A DNA stretch of 64,000 nt from Tautonia plasticadhaerens. GTDB lineage: Bacteria; Planctomycetota; Planctomycetia; Isosphaerales; Isosphaeraceae. The translations under genes and the position numbers were made by a program. The stretch is taken from positions 5,642,001 to 5,706,000 of the forward strand of contig NZ_CP036426.1 of the NCBI RefSeq assembly GCF_007752535.1. Reading direction: 5' to 3'. The notes beneath the pieces are model-generated. The model did not search any database. It saw only the letters and a list, made by a program, of their open reading frames with translations, and was not told the DNA's origin. Shown piece by piece: positions 21,436 to 29,561 of this stretch (its first letter is position 1; each line of letters starts with the position of its first letter).

Positions 21436-21669
21436 GAAGCGGCGATCGGGAAACGACTTCCTGCCGGTTCGACTCGGCCCCGAGGCCCAACCTGACCGTC
21501 AAAACCGCCACAACCAGGGCGGTGGCATTGCGGTTGCGTATTGACCGGTCGAACGGGTCGCGTGGCGAGCCCAGGAGGGCGCCGCGCCCGGATCGGACCG
21601 GCCTGGTCCGACCCGCACTCGGTCCGATCGCCCGGGATGGGCGACGCGAGGTCAGGAAAGGAAGCCTTG

Positions 21670-23034
21670 ATGCCCAACCTACTCGACGTGGCCTACCTCG
21701 GGTTGCTGCTCGCCGCATCCCCCGTGCTTTTCGCCCGCGCCTGGCGGCGGAGCAAGTCCCGGCAGGGATTGATGGACAAGCTGCGGGGCCGGGTCCCCCG
21801 GCGGATCGGCGACGCCCCCTGCCTCTGGCTGCACGCGGTGAGCGTCGGCGAGGTGCTCCTGCTCCGTCCCCTGGTGGCCGAACTCCAGCGTCGTCGGCCG
21901 GACTGGGACGTGGTCGTCTCCACCACCACGTCGACCGGGCTGGAGGTCGCCCGGCGGACCTTCCCCGAGTTGGTGACCTTCTACGCCCCCCTCGACTTCT
22001 CCTGGGCGGTCCGCCGGGCGCTCGAGCGGATCCGGCCGACGGCCCTGGTGCTGGTCGAGACCGAACTCTGGCCGAATCTGATCCGGGCTGCCTCGGCCCG
22101 AGGGGCCCGGGTCGCCGTCATCAACGGCCGCCTGGGCCGTCGGAGCCATCGCGGCTACCGACGATTCCGGGCGCTCCTGGCCCCCACGCTCCGCCGGCTC
22201 GATGCCGTCGCGGCCCAGTCGCAGGAGTCGGCCGACCGGTTCCTGGACCTCGGGGTTCCCGCCGACCGGCTCTCAGTGACCGGCTCGATCAAGTATGACG
22301 GCCTGGAGTCGGACCGGGGCGTGCCCAAGGTCCGGGAGGCCCGTCGGGCCCTCGGCCTGGAGGGGGCCTCGGGGCCGATCTTCGTCGCCGGCAGCACGAT
22401 GGACGGGGAGGAGTCGGCCGCCCTGCAGGCCTACCAGCGGGCGAAGGTCGATCACCCGGGCCTGCGGCTCGTGATCGTCCCCCGGCACCCCGAGCGGGGC
22501 GCCGAGTTGGCCCGGATGATCGAGGGCCGGGGCGAGGTCGTCTGGCGCCGGGGCGTCGAGGATCGGCCACCGGGCGGCCGGGAAGATGGCCGGCAGGCGG
22601 TCCTGCTGATCGACACCGTCGGCGAGCTGTCGAGCATCTGGGGCCTGGCCGACGTGGCCTTCGTCGGGGGCAGCCTCTATCCGGGCCGAGGGGGGCAGAA
22701 CGTGATGGAGCCCTCGGCCTTCGGCGCCTCGGTCCTCTTCGGGCCCCACACGAGTAACTTCCGGGAGGCGGTCGAGGGGCTGCTGGGGCGGGACGCCGCC
22801 CGGGTCGTCCGGTCGGCGACCGAGCTGGGAGACGCCCTCCAGCTCGAGCTGGCCGACCGGGACTCCTCGAGGGCCCGGGGCGCCTCGGCCCGGCGATTCG
22901 TCCTGGCGCAGCGCGGCGCCACCGAGCGGACCCTGGCCGCCCTCGACCGCCTGGTCGGCCGGCGAGGACGCCCGGATCGGGTTGCCAATCCCCCGCACCG
23001 ATCCGCCTCCCGGGCCGCCTCCTCGGCCGCCTGA
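21670..23034 (+). CDS. waaA: 3-deoxy-D-manno-octulosonic acid (Kdo) transferase
   Basis: 454 aa. It transfers Kdo from CMP-Kdo to lipid A precursor at the inner membrane. I chose the ATG at 21670, preceded by AGGAAAGG; the start is an N-terminal membrane anchor (MPNLLDVAYLGLLLAASPVLFARA). CLWLHAVSVGEV, VVVSTTTSTG, VLVETELWPNLI, VINGRLGRRSHRGY, QSQESADRF, VTGSIKYD and the C-terminal FVGGSLYPGRGGQNVMEPSAFG are all classic KdtA motifs. It implies that this organism makes a Kdo-containing lipid A, consistent with a Gram-negative envelope in planctomycetes. Confidence 0.95.
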   Translation: MPNLLDVAYLGLLLAASPVLFARAWRRSKSRQGLMDKLRGRVPRRIGDAPCLWLHAVSVGEVLLLRPLVAELQRRRPDWDVVVSTTTSTGLEVARRTFPELVTFYAPLDFSWAVRRALERIRPTALVLVETELWPNLIRAASARGARVAVINGRLGRRSHRGYRRFRALLAPTLRRLDAVAAQSQESADRFLDLGVPADRLSVTGSIKYDGLESDRGVPKVREARRALGLEGASGPIFVAGSTMDGEESAALQAYQRAKVDHPGLRLVIVPRHPERGAELARMIEGRGEVVWRRGVEDRPPGGREDGRQAVLLIDTVGELSSIWGLADVAFVGGSLYPGRGGQNVMEPSAFGASVLFGPHTSNFREAVEGLLGRDAARVVRSATELGDALQLELADRDSSRARGASARRFVLAQRGATERTLAALDRLVGRRGRPDRVANPPHRSASRAASSAA

Positions 23035-23241
23035 TCGGTCGGGAAGACGCCTTGATCGGCGGCGAGGCTTCCGTCAGACTGGCGCCACGTCGGGCGTCCC
23101 GTCCCTCCAACTTGCCCGGCCCCCCGGCCCGATCGCCGGGCCTCGCCGGGCCCCGGGTCGGCCTTCGGGGCGGACGATCCCCGGACGCCACCGACGTCGT
23201 CGAGCTTGAGACCGAGATCGATTCCGAATAAGGAGTGTGCC

Positions 23242-23649
23242 ATGAGCAGCGGCGAAGGAGCCGGACCCGAGAAAGAAGGCCAGCCCTCCCAGCAGGCCGT
23301 GACGACCGAGGTCGTCGTCGACGACACCAGCACCGTGCCGTCGTACTCGAATTTCTGCCGGGTCACGGCCACCCCCGAGGAGGTGATCCTCGATTTCGGC
23401 CTCAATCCACAGCCGTTCGCGCAGGGTCGCCAGGAGGTCAAGGCCAACCAGCGACTGGTCATGAACTTCTTCACGGCCAAGCGGCTGCTCACGGCGCTGG
23501 GGATGACGATCCAGCGGCACGAGGCGACCTTCGGCTCGGTCGAGCTGGACGTCCGTCGCCGGGCCGGTGCCTTCCAGGCCCAGACCCAGCGGCCCGGATC
23601 CGCCGGGCCCCAGGGGGTCGTCGGCTCGCCCGGCCCCGCCTCGGAATGA
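23242..23649 (+). CDS. DUF3467 domain protein (135 aa)
   Basis: Start at the ATG at 23242, seven bases after AGGAG. The core (SNFCRVTATPEEVILDFGLN, then VKANQRLVMNFFTAKRLL and LGMTIQRHEATFG) matches the DUF3467 family of small beta-rich bacterial proteins of unknown function. Both termini are low-complexity and probably disordered. It is followed by a strong intrinsic terminator, so it is the last gene of its transcript. Confidence 0.85.
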   Translation: MSSGEGAGPEKEGQPSQQAVTTEVVVDDTSTVPSYSNFCRVTATPEEVILDFGLNPQPFAQGRQEVKANQRLVMNFFTAKRLLTALGMTIQRHEATFGSVELDVRRRAGAFQAQTQRPGSAGPQGVVGSPGPASE

Positions 23650-24018
23650 TCGGCTCCCCCTGAGCCGCCCCCGACCGATGAATCCGCCGAGACGCCGTTG
23701 CGGCCCGACCCGATCGGGCCGCAACGGCGTTTCTTCGTTCCCGCCCCCGGGGCGGGCCTATGGGGTCCGGCGACGCGGCGGAGGGGACCCGGTTTGGCCC
23801 CGAGACTCGGGTTGACTCATGACGCAAAGGCCGTTCGTCCGATCAAAACGATGAGCTTGGTTGAGCGGCCTGCGCCCGCTGATCGCGCCGGGGGACGGAC
23901 CCGCGGCGCGGTCCGCGAATTCGCTGCGATGCGGGCGCCCTTCGCGCCGATACCGAGGAACGCCGGGCGTTTCGGCCTCGGTCCAGGACGGTCGAGTCAG
24001 CCCTAAGGAGAGAACCGA
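23650..24018. other. Intergenic region with terminator and upstream region of the surface-protein gene
   Basis: After the terminator at 23692-23737, ~280 bp lead to the next gene. A TTGACT hexamer (23812-23817) has no convincing -10 partner at 17 bp. GGAGAG before the ATG at 24019 is a good ribosome-binding site. No small gene is evident. Confidence 0.5.
23692..23737 (+). terminator. Rho-independent terminator after the DUF3467 gene
   Basis: A perfect 17-bp stem: ACGCCGTTGCGGCCCGA (23692-23708) pairs with TCGGGCCGCAACGGCGT (23714-23730) across a 5-nt loop. TTCTTCGTT follows. Confidence 0.88.
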
Positions 24019-27000
24019 ATGTCCCAGCCCAATCGCTCGCGGGCGCGGGCCCAGCAGGCTCGGCAACGTCACCGCTTGCACATCGAGCCGATCGAGAAGC
24101 TGGAGCAGAAACAGCTGCTCGCCCCGTACCTGCCGACCACCGCCCGGGTCGCGACCTTCGACCCCCTCGACGATCAGCCCGACAACGAGAACTTCGGCTT
24201 CATCTCGGTCGACGAGGGTGCCGCCCTCGCGACCAGCGCCGCCCCGTTCGTCTCGGTCGCCCAGTTGACGCCGAACTCCAGCTTCGGCGGCAACATCGTC
24301 CGCATCGAGGCCGGGCCCGGTGGCGACTTCGGCAAGGCCGTCTACGCGATCACCCGGGGGATCAACACCGCCGACCAGACCGGGGGCCGCCCCGGGGTGA
24401 TCTTCCGGGTCGACCCGGCGACCGGCGAGTCGGACGTCTTCTTCGACCTCAACACGGTGCTCGAGCAGGTCGCCCCGGGCACCTCCCAGGGCAACTCGGC
24501 CGGGTCGCAGACCGGGCTGGTCAACTGGTACGACATCACCTTCGACGCCGAAGGCGTCTTCGACGGCGTGCCGTCGATGTTCGTCTCCTCCGTCGATCGC
24601 TCCAACCCGCTGAAGAACGCCGTCTATCGGATCGCCCCGGACGGGACCTTCCTCGGCCTGTTCGTCGCCATGACCGAGGGGGCCGACCAGGACGACCTGG
24701 TGCGGCGTCCCAGCGCCCTGCTGGTGCCCCCCGCGCAGCAGCAGGACTTCCTGAAGGGCCTGTTCGTCGGCACGGGCTCCAACGCCCCTGACTTCGGAGT
24801 CGCCCTCTTTTTCGACGCCAACCAGGTGCAAGGGGCCCAGCAGATCGCGGCCGGCCCGCTCCCCCAGGGGGTCTCCACGACCAACCTGACCCTCGGGCCC
24901 CAGGTCGGGCTGACCTCGGCCAACACGGATTACATCTCTCGGGTCTACGCCGCCTTCACCGACTTCGGCCAGCCCGGGATCGACGGCTTCGACAACGCCG
25001 TCCCCGGCCTGAGCGGCCTTCAGGGGATCGGCGGCGAGCTGCTGATCCAGAACAACTCCGGGGTGGGATTCGCGGGGACCAACGTCGCCTCCCAGGGCTT
25101 CGTGATCGGGCCGCAGCCGGAGGAGCTCGTCGAGCTCGCCGGCAGCCAGGCCGACGCGACGAACCCCTCGGGCATCGACCGCCTCTCGGCGGTCGACACG
25201 CCGTTCCGGAGGTTCCAGGACGTCGCGTTCGACCAATACGGCTACTTCTCCTACGGGACGACGGTGACCGAGGTCGCCGGCGCCCAGCCGACGATCGTCC
25301 CCCCGATCTACGCCGGCAGCCTGTTCGTCTCCGACCTCGCCTCGGGACTGGCCGTCCCGGTGGACATCCCCGACGTGGACGGCGGCCCCGAGGGGACGGT
25401 CGTGCTCCCCGTCCAGGGGGCGGGCGGGGGCGGCGTCCAGGTCAACCTGGACACGCTGAACCTGGAATTCGACCTGCCCGACAGCAACCTCGGCGGCCGG
25501 ATCATCCGGGTCCTTCCCGACGGCACGGTGACGGCCTTCGCCGAGGGCTTCAACACCTCCGGCCTGTATGACGCGGGCAGCTTCGTCGAGTCGAGCCTGA
25601 GCATCACCTTCTCGGCCGACGGCACCACGCTCTACGCCGCCGACAACGACGGCATCTGGCAGTTCAAGTCGGTCCTGAGCCTCGCCGGCTCGACCTCGGG
25701 CAGCCTCGTCGGCCTGAACGACCTGAGGAGCCGGGGCGTCCCTTTCCAGGGCGAGGGGACGGCGGTGGCCGTGGTCGGCTCCGGCATCGACGCGTCCACC
25801 CCCCAGTTCCGGGGCCGGGTCGGCACCGGGATCAACATCTTCAACGACGCCCCCGGCAACGACGACCTGCTCTTCGACGACAACGATCCCGCCTCCCTGA
25901 GCGACGTCGGCGGCACGAAGCTGGCCGGCGTGGTCGCCCAGTTCGTGCCCCAGGCGACCCTGGTGCCGGTCAACGTGCTCGACCCCCTGAGCACCACGAC
26001 CACGCCCCAGGCCCTCTTCAACGCGATGCGATACGTCGCCGACAACCCCTTCGCCAATGATCCGGTCCGTCGCGGGCAGGTCGACCGCGTCGTCACCTCG
26101 CTGCTCGGCGTCTCGTCGCTGGAGGGGTACGAGACGGAGGCCCAGGCCTTCCGCACCGGCGCCCGGCAGCTGATCCTCGCGTACAAGAACCAGGCCCAGC
26201 GCCTGCTTCATCGCGGGATCACGCCGATCGCCCCGTCGGGCCAGCTGAGCGACCCGACCACCGGCCTGGGAGACGTCCAGGGGATGGGCCTGCCGTCGAT
26301 CCTCAATGAGGTCGTCTCGGTCGCCGGGTCCTACTCGTTCCCGTTCCGGACGGGCCCGACCTCCAGCCCGCTCGACCCGTCCCCCGGGCCGGCCGGCCGC
26401 CTCTTCCCTCCGGCGATCCTCACCGCCGGGGCCGGCGACGCCCAGGACCTGTCCCTCTTCGACCCGATCATCCCGGCCGGCTCGCTGGTCATCCAGGACC
26501 AGCTGCTGCCCTCGACGAATCGGTCGTACACGACCGACTTCGCCGCCCCGGCCCTCGACGTGCCGACCTTCCGCCAGACCTTCCAGGGGGACGGCCTGGT
26601 CCGGAACGTCTTCACCGAGGCCGGCACCGACCTCTCGGCGGCCATGGTGACCGGCTCGTTCACCCTGCTCGCCTCGGCCCTGAACTACTACAGCGGCCTG
26701 TCGGTGGGCGGTGCGACGGTCGACCCGTACCTGGCCCTCCCCGTCGGCGCCCAATCCCTCGACTACGGCCCGGGGGTCCTCCGGAACCTGGAGGCCTACG
26801 CCAACCCGCACGGGATCAACTCGATCCTCCAGTGGACCGCCGTCCCCATCGAGGACGTCGACACCCCGTTCGACGGCGGGATCGCCCCGCCGCTGTCGAA
26901 GGCCTACCCGGCCAACGAGCGGCAGTTCTCCCGGATCGACGTGGGGAACGCGGTGGCCGCGGTCGAGGGCTCGATCGCCCTGTCGTACCTGTTCAACAGC

Positions 27001-28068
27001 GGCACGATCGGCCTGATCGACTCCAACAAAAATGGCTTCATCACCGCCCAGGAGATCGAGAGCTTCGTCCAGAACTCCGACACCACCGGCCTGGAGGAGG
27101 CCGGGGCCATGGCCCGCCTGCTCGGCGGTACGGCCCGGGTGAACGGCGAGAACCCGGTCGAGGCGGGCCGGAACTTCATCACCAACGTCGTCGGCGGGCC
27201 GGCGGCCCCCACCGGCCTGACCTCCCAGGGCGAGCAGCCCGACCAGTTCGACGTCCTGCAACGCCGGTTCAACTTCTTCGACTATGCCGCCGACGGCAAG
27301 CTCGACGGGGTCGTCTCGGTCCAGCAGTACGAGGTCCTCGCCCACACGCTGCTGCCGCCGCCCGACTCCTCGGTCATCAATGACCGGCAGCGGGCCTCGG
27401 CCAACGGCTTCCTCCTCGACGGGACCCCGGCCCGCAACTGGGCCGACCTGCAGCGGCTCCTGCCCACCTACGTCTTCGTCCCGAACGGCCTGGCCTCGAA
27501 GTACCGGAATTACTCCCCGAGGCAGTTCGGCAGCCTCCGCAGCCTCAATCCCGAGCAGCCCAACTTCGGCGTCAACCTCTCGACCCTGCCGATCACCGCG
27601 GCTGCGGGCGGCGGCGGCGGCGGCGGAGTCGGCGGCGGCGGCGGCGGCGGAGTCGGCGGTGGCGGGGCCGGTGGCGGCGACGCCGGCGGCGGCGGGGCCG
27701 GCGGCGGCGGGGCCGGCGGCGGCGGGACCGGCGGCGGCGGCATCGGCGGCGGCGGGGCCGGCGGCGGCGGCATGGGCGGCGGCATAGGCAATGCCACGGG
27801 AGGGGGGACGGACACCGGCGGCGGCCAGTCGACCGCCGGGAACACGACCCGGCTCGGCTCGCTCCTCTCCTCGGTCTCCGGCCTCAATCCCGGCGCCCTC
27901 CAGGTTGGGCAGCCCCGCTTGACCCAGTCCCAGGCCGACGGCGGCCCGGCGATCGGCAACGACCCGAGGGCCGTCCGGGCCCTCGAGACCCTGCTTTCCA
28001 GCGGAGGGGCCAGGGCGAATCGGGTCAACGCGATCGTCGAGGATCTCCTGGGCCCCCAGGACTCCTGA
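24019..28068 (+). CDS. Large surface/exported protein with degenerate subtilisin-like domain, EF-hand and polyglycine tract (1349 aa)
   Basis: The N-terminus is strongly basic and then reads HIEPIEKLEQKQLLAPYLP, close to the 'LE.R.LLA' pattern of many planctomycete exported proteins. Residues ~40-560 are beta-rich with propeller-like phrases (GGRIIRVLPDGTVTAFAEG, FSADGTTLYAADNDG). Residues ~575-890 follow the subtilase fold order: AVAVVGSGIDAS (Asp591 kept), GGTKLAGVVAQFVPQATLVP, RGITPIAPSGQL and GTDLSAAMVTGS. However, the catalytic His position is Gly631 and the catalytic Ser position is Asp871, so it should be proteolytically dead. An EF-hand loop lies at 1001-1012 (DSNKNGFITAQE), with a weaker second one near 1100. 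Residues ~1196-1258 are almost pure glycine. Function unknown; probably Ca2+-binding and extracellular. Confidence 0.85.
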   Translation: MSQPNRSRARAQQARQRHRLHIEPIEKLEQKQLLAPYLPTTARVATFDPLDDQPDNENFGFISVDEGAALATSAAPFVSVAQLTPNSSFGGNIVRIEAGPGGDFGKAVYAITRGINTADQTGGRPGVIFRVDPATGESDVFFDLNTVLEQVAPGTSQGNSAGSQTGLVNWYDITFDAEGVFDGVPSMFVSSVDRSNPLKNAVYRIAPDGTFLGLFVAMTEGADQDDLVRRPSALLVPPAQQQDFLKGLFVGTGSNAPDFGVALFFDANQVQGAQQIAAGPLPQGVSTTNLTLGPQVGLTSANTDYISRVYAAFTDFGQPGIDGFDNAVPGLSGLQGIGGELLIQNNSGVGFAGTNVASQGFVIGPQPEELVELAGSQADATNPSGIDRLSAVDTPFRRFQDVAFDQYGYFSYGTTVTEVAGAQPTIVPPIYAGSLFVSDLASGLAVPVDIPDVDGGPEGTVVLPVQGAGGGGVQVNLDTLNLEFDLPDSNLGGRIIRVLPDGTVTAFAEGFNTSGLYDAGSFVESSLSITFSADGTTLYAADNDGIWQFKSVLSLAGSTSGSLVGLNDLRSRGVPFQGEGTAVAVVGSGIDASTPQFRGRVGTGINIFNDAPGNDDLLFDDNDPASLSDVGGTKLAGVVAQFVPQATLVPVNVLDPLSTTTTPQALFNAMRYVADNPFANDPVRRGQVDRVVTSLLGVSSLEGYETEAQAFRTGARQLILAYKNQAQRLLHRGITPIAPSGQLSDPTTGLGDVQGMGLPSILNEVVSVAGSYSFPFRTGPTSSPLDPSPGPAGRLFPPAILTAGAGDAQDLSLFDPIIPAGSLVIQDQLLPSTNRSYTTDFAAPALDVPTFRQTFQGDGLVRNVFTEAGTDLSAAMVTGSFTLLASALNYYSGLSVGGATVDPYLALPVGAQSLDYGPGVLRNLEAYANPHGINSILQWTAVPIEDVDTPFDGGIAPPLSKAYPANERQFSRIDVGNAVAAVEGSIALSYLFNSGTIGLIDSNKNGFITAQEIESFVQNSDTTGLEEAGAMARLLGGTARVNGENPVEAGRNFITNVVGGPAAPTGLTSQGEQPDQFDVLQRRFNFFDYAADGKLDGVVSVQQYEVLAHTLLPPPDSSVINDRQRASANGFLLDGTPARNWADLQRLLPTYVFVPNGLASKYRNYSPRQFGSLRSLNPEQPNFGVNLSTLPITAAAGGGGGGGVGGGGGGGVGGGGAGGGDAGGGGAGGGGAGGGGTGGGGIGGGGAGGGGMGGGIGNATGGGTDTGGGQSTAGNTTRLGSLLSSVSGLNPGALQVGQPRLTQSQADGGPAIGNDPRAVRALETLLSSGGARANRVNAIVEDLLGPQDS
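27604..27795 (+). repeat. GGC-rich repeat encoding a polyglycine tract
   Basis: About 190 bp of GGCGGCGGC-type sequence encoding runs such as GGGGGGGV and GGGGAGGGG inside the surface protein. It is likely prone to slippage and length change between strains. Confidence 0.9.
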
Positions 28069-28129
28069 CCCGTCTCGACCCGTCCCGGGCCCGACCGCCT
28101 CCCGGGCGGGGCCCCCCGGCAACCATTCA

Positions 28130-28168
28130 GGGCCGACCCGGCGATCCGCCGGGTCGGCCCGCTTCATT
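28130..28168 (+). terminator. Intrinsic terminator after the surface-protein gene
   Basis: GGGCCGACCCGGCG (28130-28143) pairs perfectly with CGCCGGGTCGGCCC (28147-28160) over 14 bp with a 3-nt loop, then GCTTCATT. It lies ~60 nt after the stop. Confidence 0.75.
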
Positions 28169-28325
28169 GGGAAGACCCGCGTCCGGAGCCGAGTCGCGCC
28201 GGGCCTCGGCCGCCCGCAGCCGGCCTCCCCGTCCCGCTCCCCCTCAATCTCGACCGACGGCTCTGGTAGACTCGGACCCCTCCCGGGCCATCCGAGTGGA
28301 ATGCGACGTCAGGGCCGGAGCCGCC

Positions 28326-29549
28326 ATGCCGATCTCCTTCGAGTGCGAACGCTGCCGCCGACGGTATCAGGTCGATGACGCCCTCGCCGGGACGCAGGTC
28401 CGATGCAAGGACTGTCGGCAGCCGATCCGGATCCCGGGGGGCGACGAGAGCCCCTCTACCCAACATGGCGGTCCCGAGGTCCCCGGTGACGAGACGCCGG
28501 CGACCGGGCCGGCCCTCCGAGGCCCCGGCGTCGAGGAGTGGGCCGTGGCCTCGGAGGCCCGGCCCGAGGAGGAGGGACCGGGCGGAGGCCCGTCGAGTCC
28601 CCAGGTTTCCGAGTGGGCCGACCGCGTCCGGGGGCAGATCGACAAGGTCTACGTCGGCCAGCGATCCCTCGTCCGGGGCGTGCTGCTCGCGCTGCTGGCC
28701 GGGGGCCACGTGCTGATCGAGAGCGTCCCGGGGCTGGGGAAGACGCTGCTGGTCCGGGTGCTCGGCCGGGTACTCGGCTGCGACTTCAACCGGATTCAGT
28801 TTACTCCCGACCTGATGCCGTCGGACATCACCGGGACGTCCATCTTCGAGGAGCACACCGGCGCCTTCCGCTTCCGCCCCGGCCCGGTCTTCACCCAGCT
28901 CTTGCTGGCCGATGAGATCAATCGCTCCCCGGCCAAGACCCACGCTGCCTTGCTGGAAATCATGCAGGAGGCGCGGGTCACGGTCGACGGCCGGGCCCAC
29001 GTGTTACCCCCTCCCTTCCTCGTCATGGCCACGCAGAACCCGATCGAGTCGGAGGGGACCTACAACCTGCCCGAGGCGCAGCTCGACCGCTTCCTGTTCA
29101 AGCTGGTGGCCGACTACCCCTCGGCCCGGGAGGAGACGGACATCCTCCGCCTGCACACCGGGGGCCGCAGCCCCGAGACCATCCTCGAAGACCGGGTGGC
29201 CACGGTGACCGACCCCGGCGAGGTCCTCCGCATGCAGCGCCGCTGCGGCGAGGTCCTGGCCGACGACCGCCTGCTCGACTACATCGCCGCCGTCGTCCGG
29301 CGGACCCGGGAATGGCCCTCGTTCTCGATCGGCGCGTCGCCCCGGGCCGGGGTGGCGATCCTCCTCGGGGCCCGGGCCTCCGCCGCGCTGGAGGGCCGAG
29401 ACTACGTCGTGCCCGATGACGTGATCGAGGTCGCCCTCCCCGCCCTCCGCCACCGGGTCATCCTCACGCCCGAGGCCGAGATCGAGGGGAGGAAGATCGA
29501 CGACCTCCTGGGCGAGCTGATCCGAACGGTCGAGGTCCCCAGGAAGTAG
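28326..29549 (+). CDS. MoxR-family AAA+ ATPase with N-terminal zinc ribbon (407 aa)
   Basis: I chose the ATG at 28326 because a CxxC zinc ribbon starts at once: MPISFECERCRRRYQVDD, then VRCKDCRQPIRIP. A ~60-residue acidic linker follows. From about residue 95 it is a MoxR ATPase: Walker A ESVPGLGKTLL, the MPSDITGT motif, Walker B LLLADEINRSPAKTHAALLE, sensor ATQNPIESEGTYNLPEAQLDRF, and the C-terminal lid. MoxR proteins act as chaperones with DUF58/VWA partners, but none is adjacent here. The fused ribbon is like the MJ0042-type finger and may bind a protein partner. It converges on uvrA with a 12-bp gap. Confidence 0.88.
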   Translation: MPISFECERCRRRYQVDDALAGTQVRCKDCRQPIRIPGGDESPSTQHGGPEVPGDETPATGPALRGPGVEEWAVASEARPEEEGPGGGPSSPQVSEWADRVRGQIDKVYVGQRSLVRGVLLALLAGGHVLIESVPGLGKTLLVRVLGRVLGCDFNRIQFTPDLMPSDITGTSIFEEHTGAFRFRPGPVFTQLLLADEINRSPAKTHAALLEIMQEARVTVDGRAHVLPPPFLVMATQNPIESEGTYNLPEAQLDRFLFKLVADYPSAREETDILRLHTGGRSPETILEDRVATVTDPGEVLRMQRRCGEVLADDRLLDYIAAVVRRTREWPSFSIGASPRAGVAILLGARASAALEGRDYVVPDDVIEVALPALRHRVILTPEAEIEGRKIDDLLGELIRTVEVPRK

Positions 29550-29561
29550 CGTATCGGGGGC

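Noticed and set aside
21455-21500. GGTTCGACTCGGC after secA, resembling a T-arm
   Set aside because: Only a 4-bp stem forms and no matching acceptor sequence exists ~70 nt upstream.
23812-23840. TTGACT as a -35 box for the surface-protein gene
   Set aside because: No acceptable -10 hexamer is found at 16-19 bp.
23758-28167. A 1469-codon minus-strand open frame opposite the surface-protein gene
   Set aside because: It is the mirror of a gene with clear domain motifs, a ribosome-binding site and a terminator. Its own sequence has no recognisable motifs.
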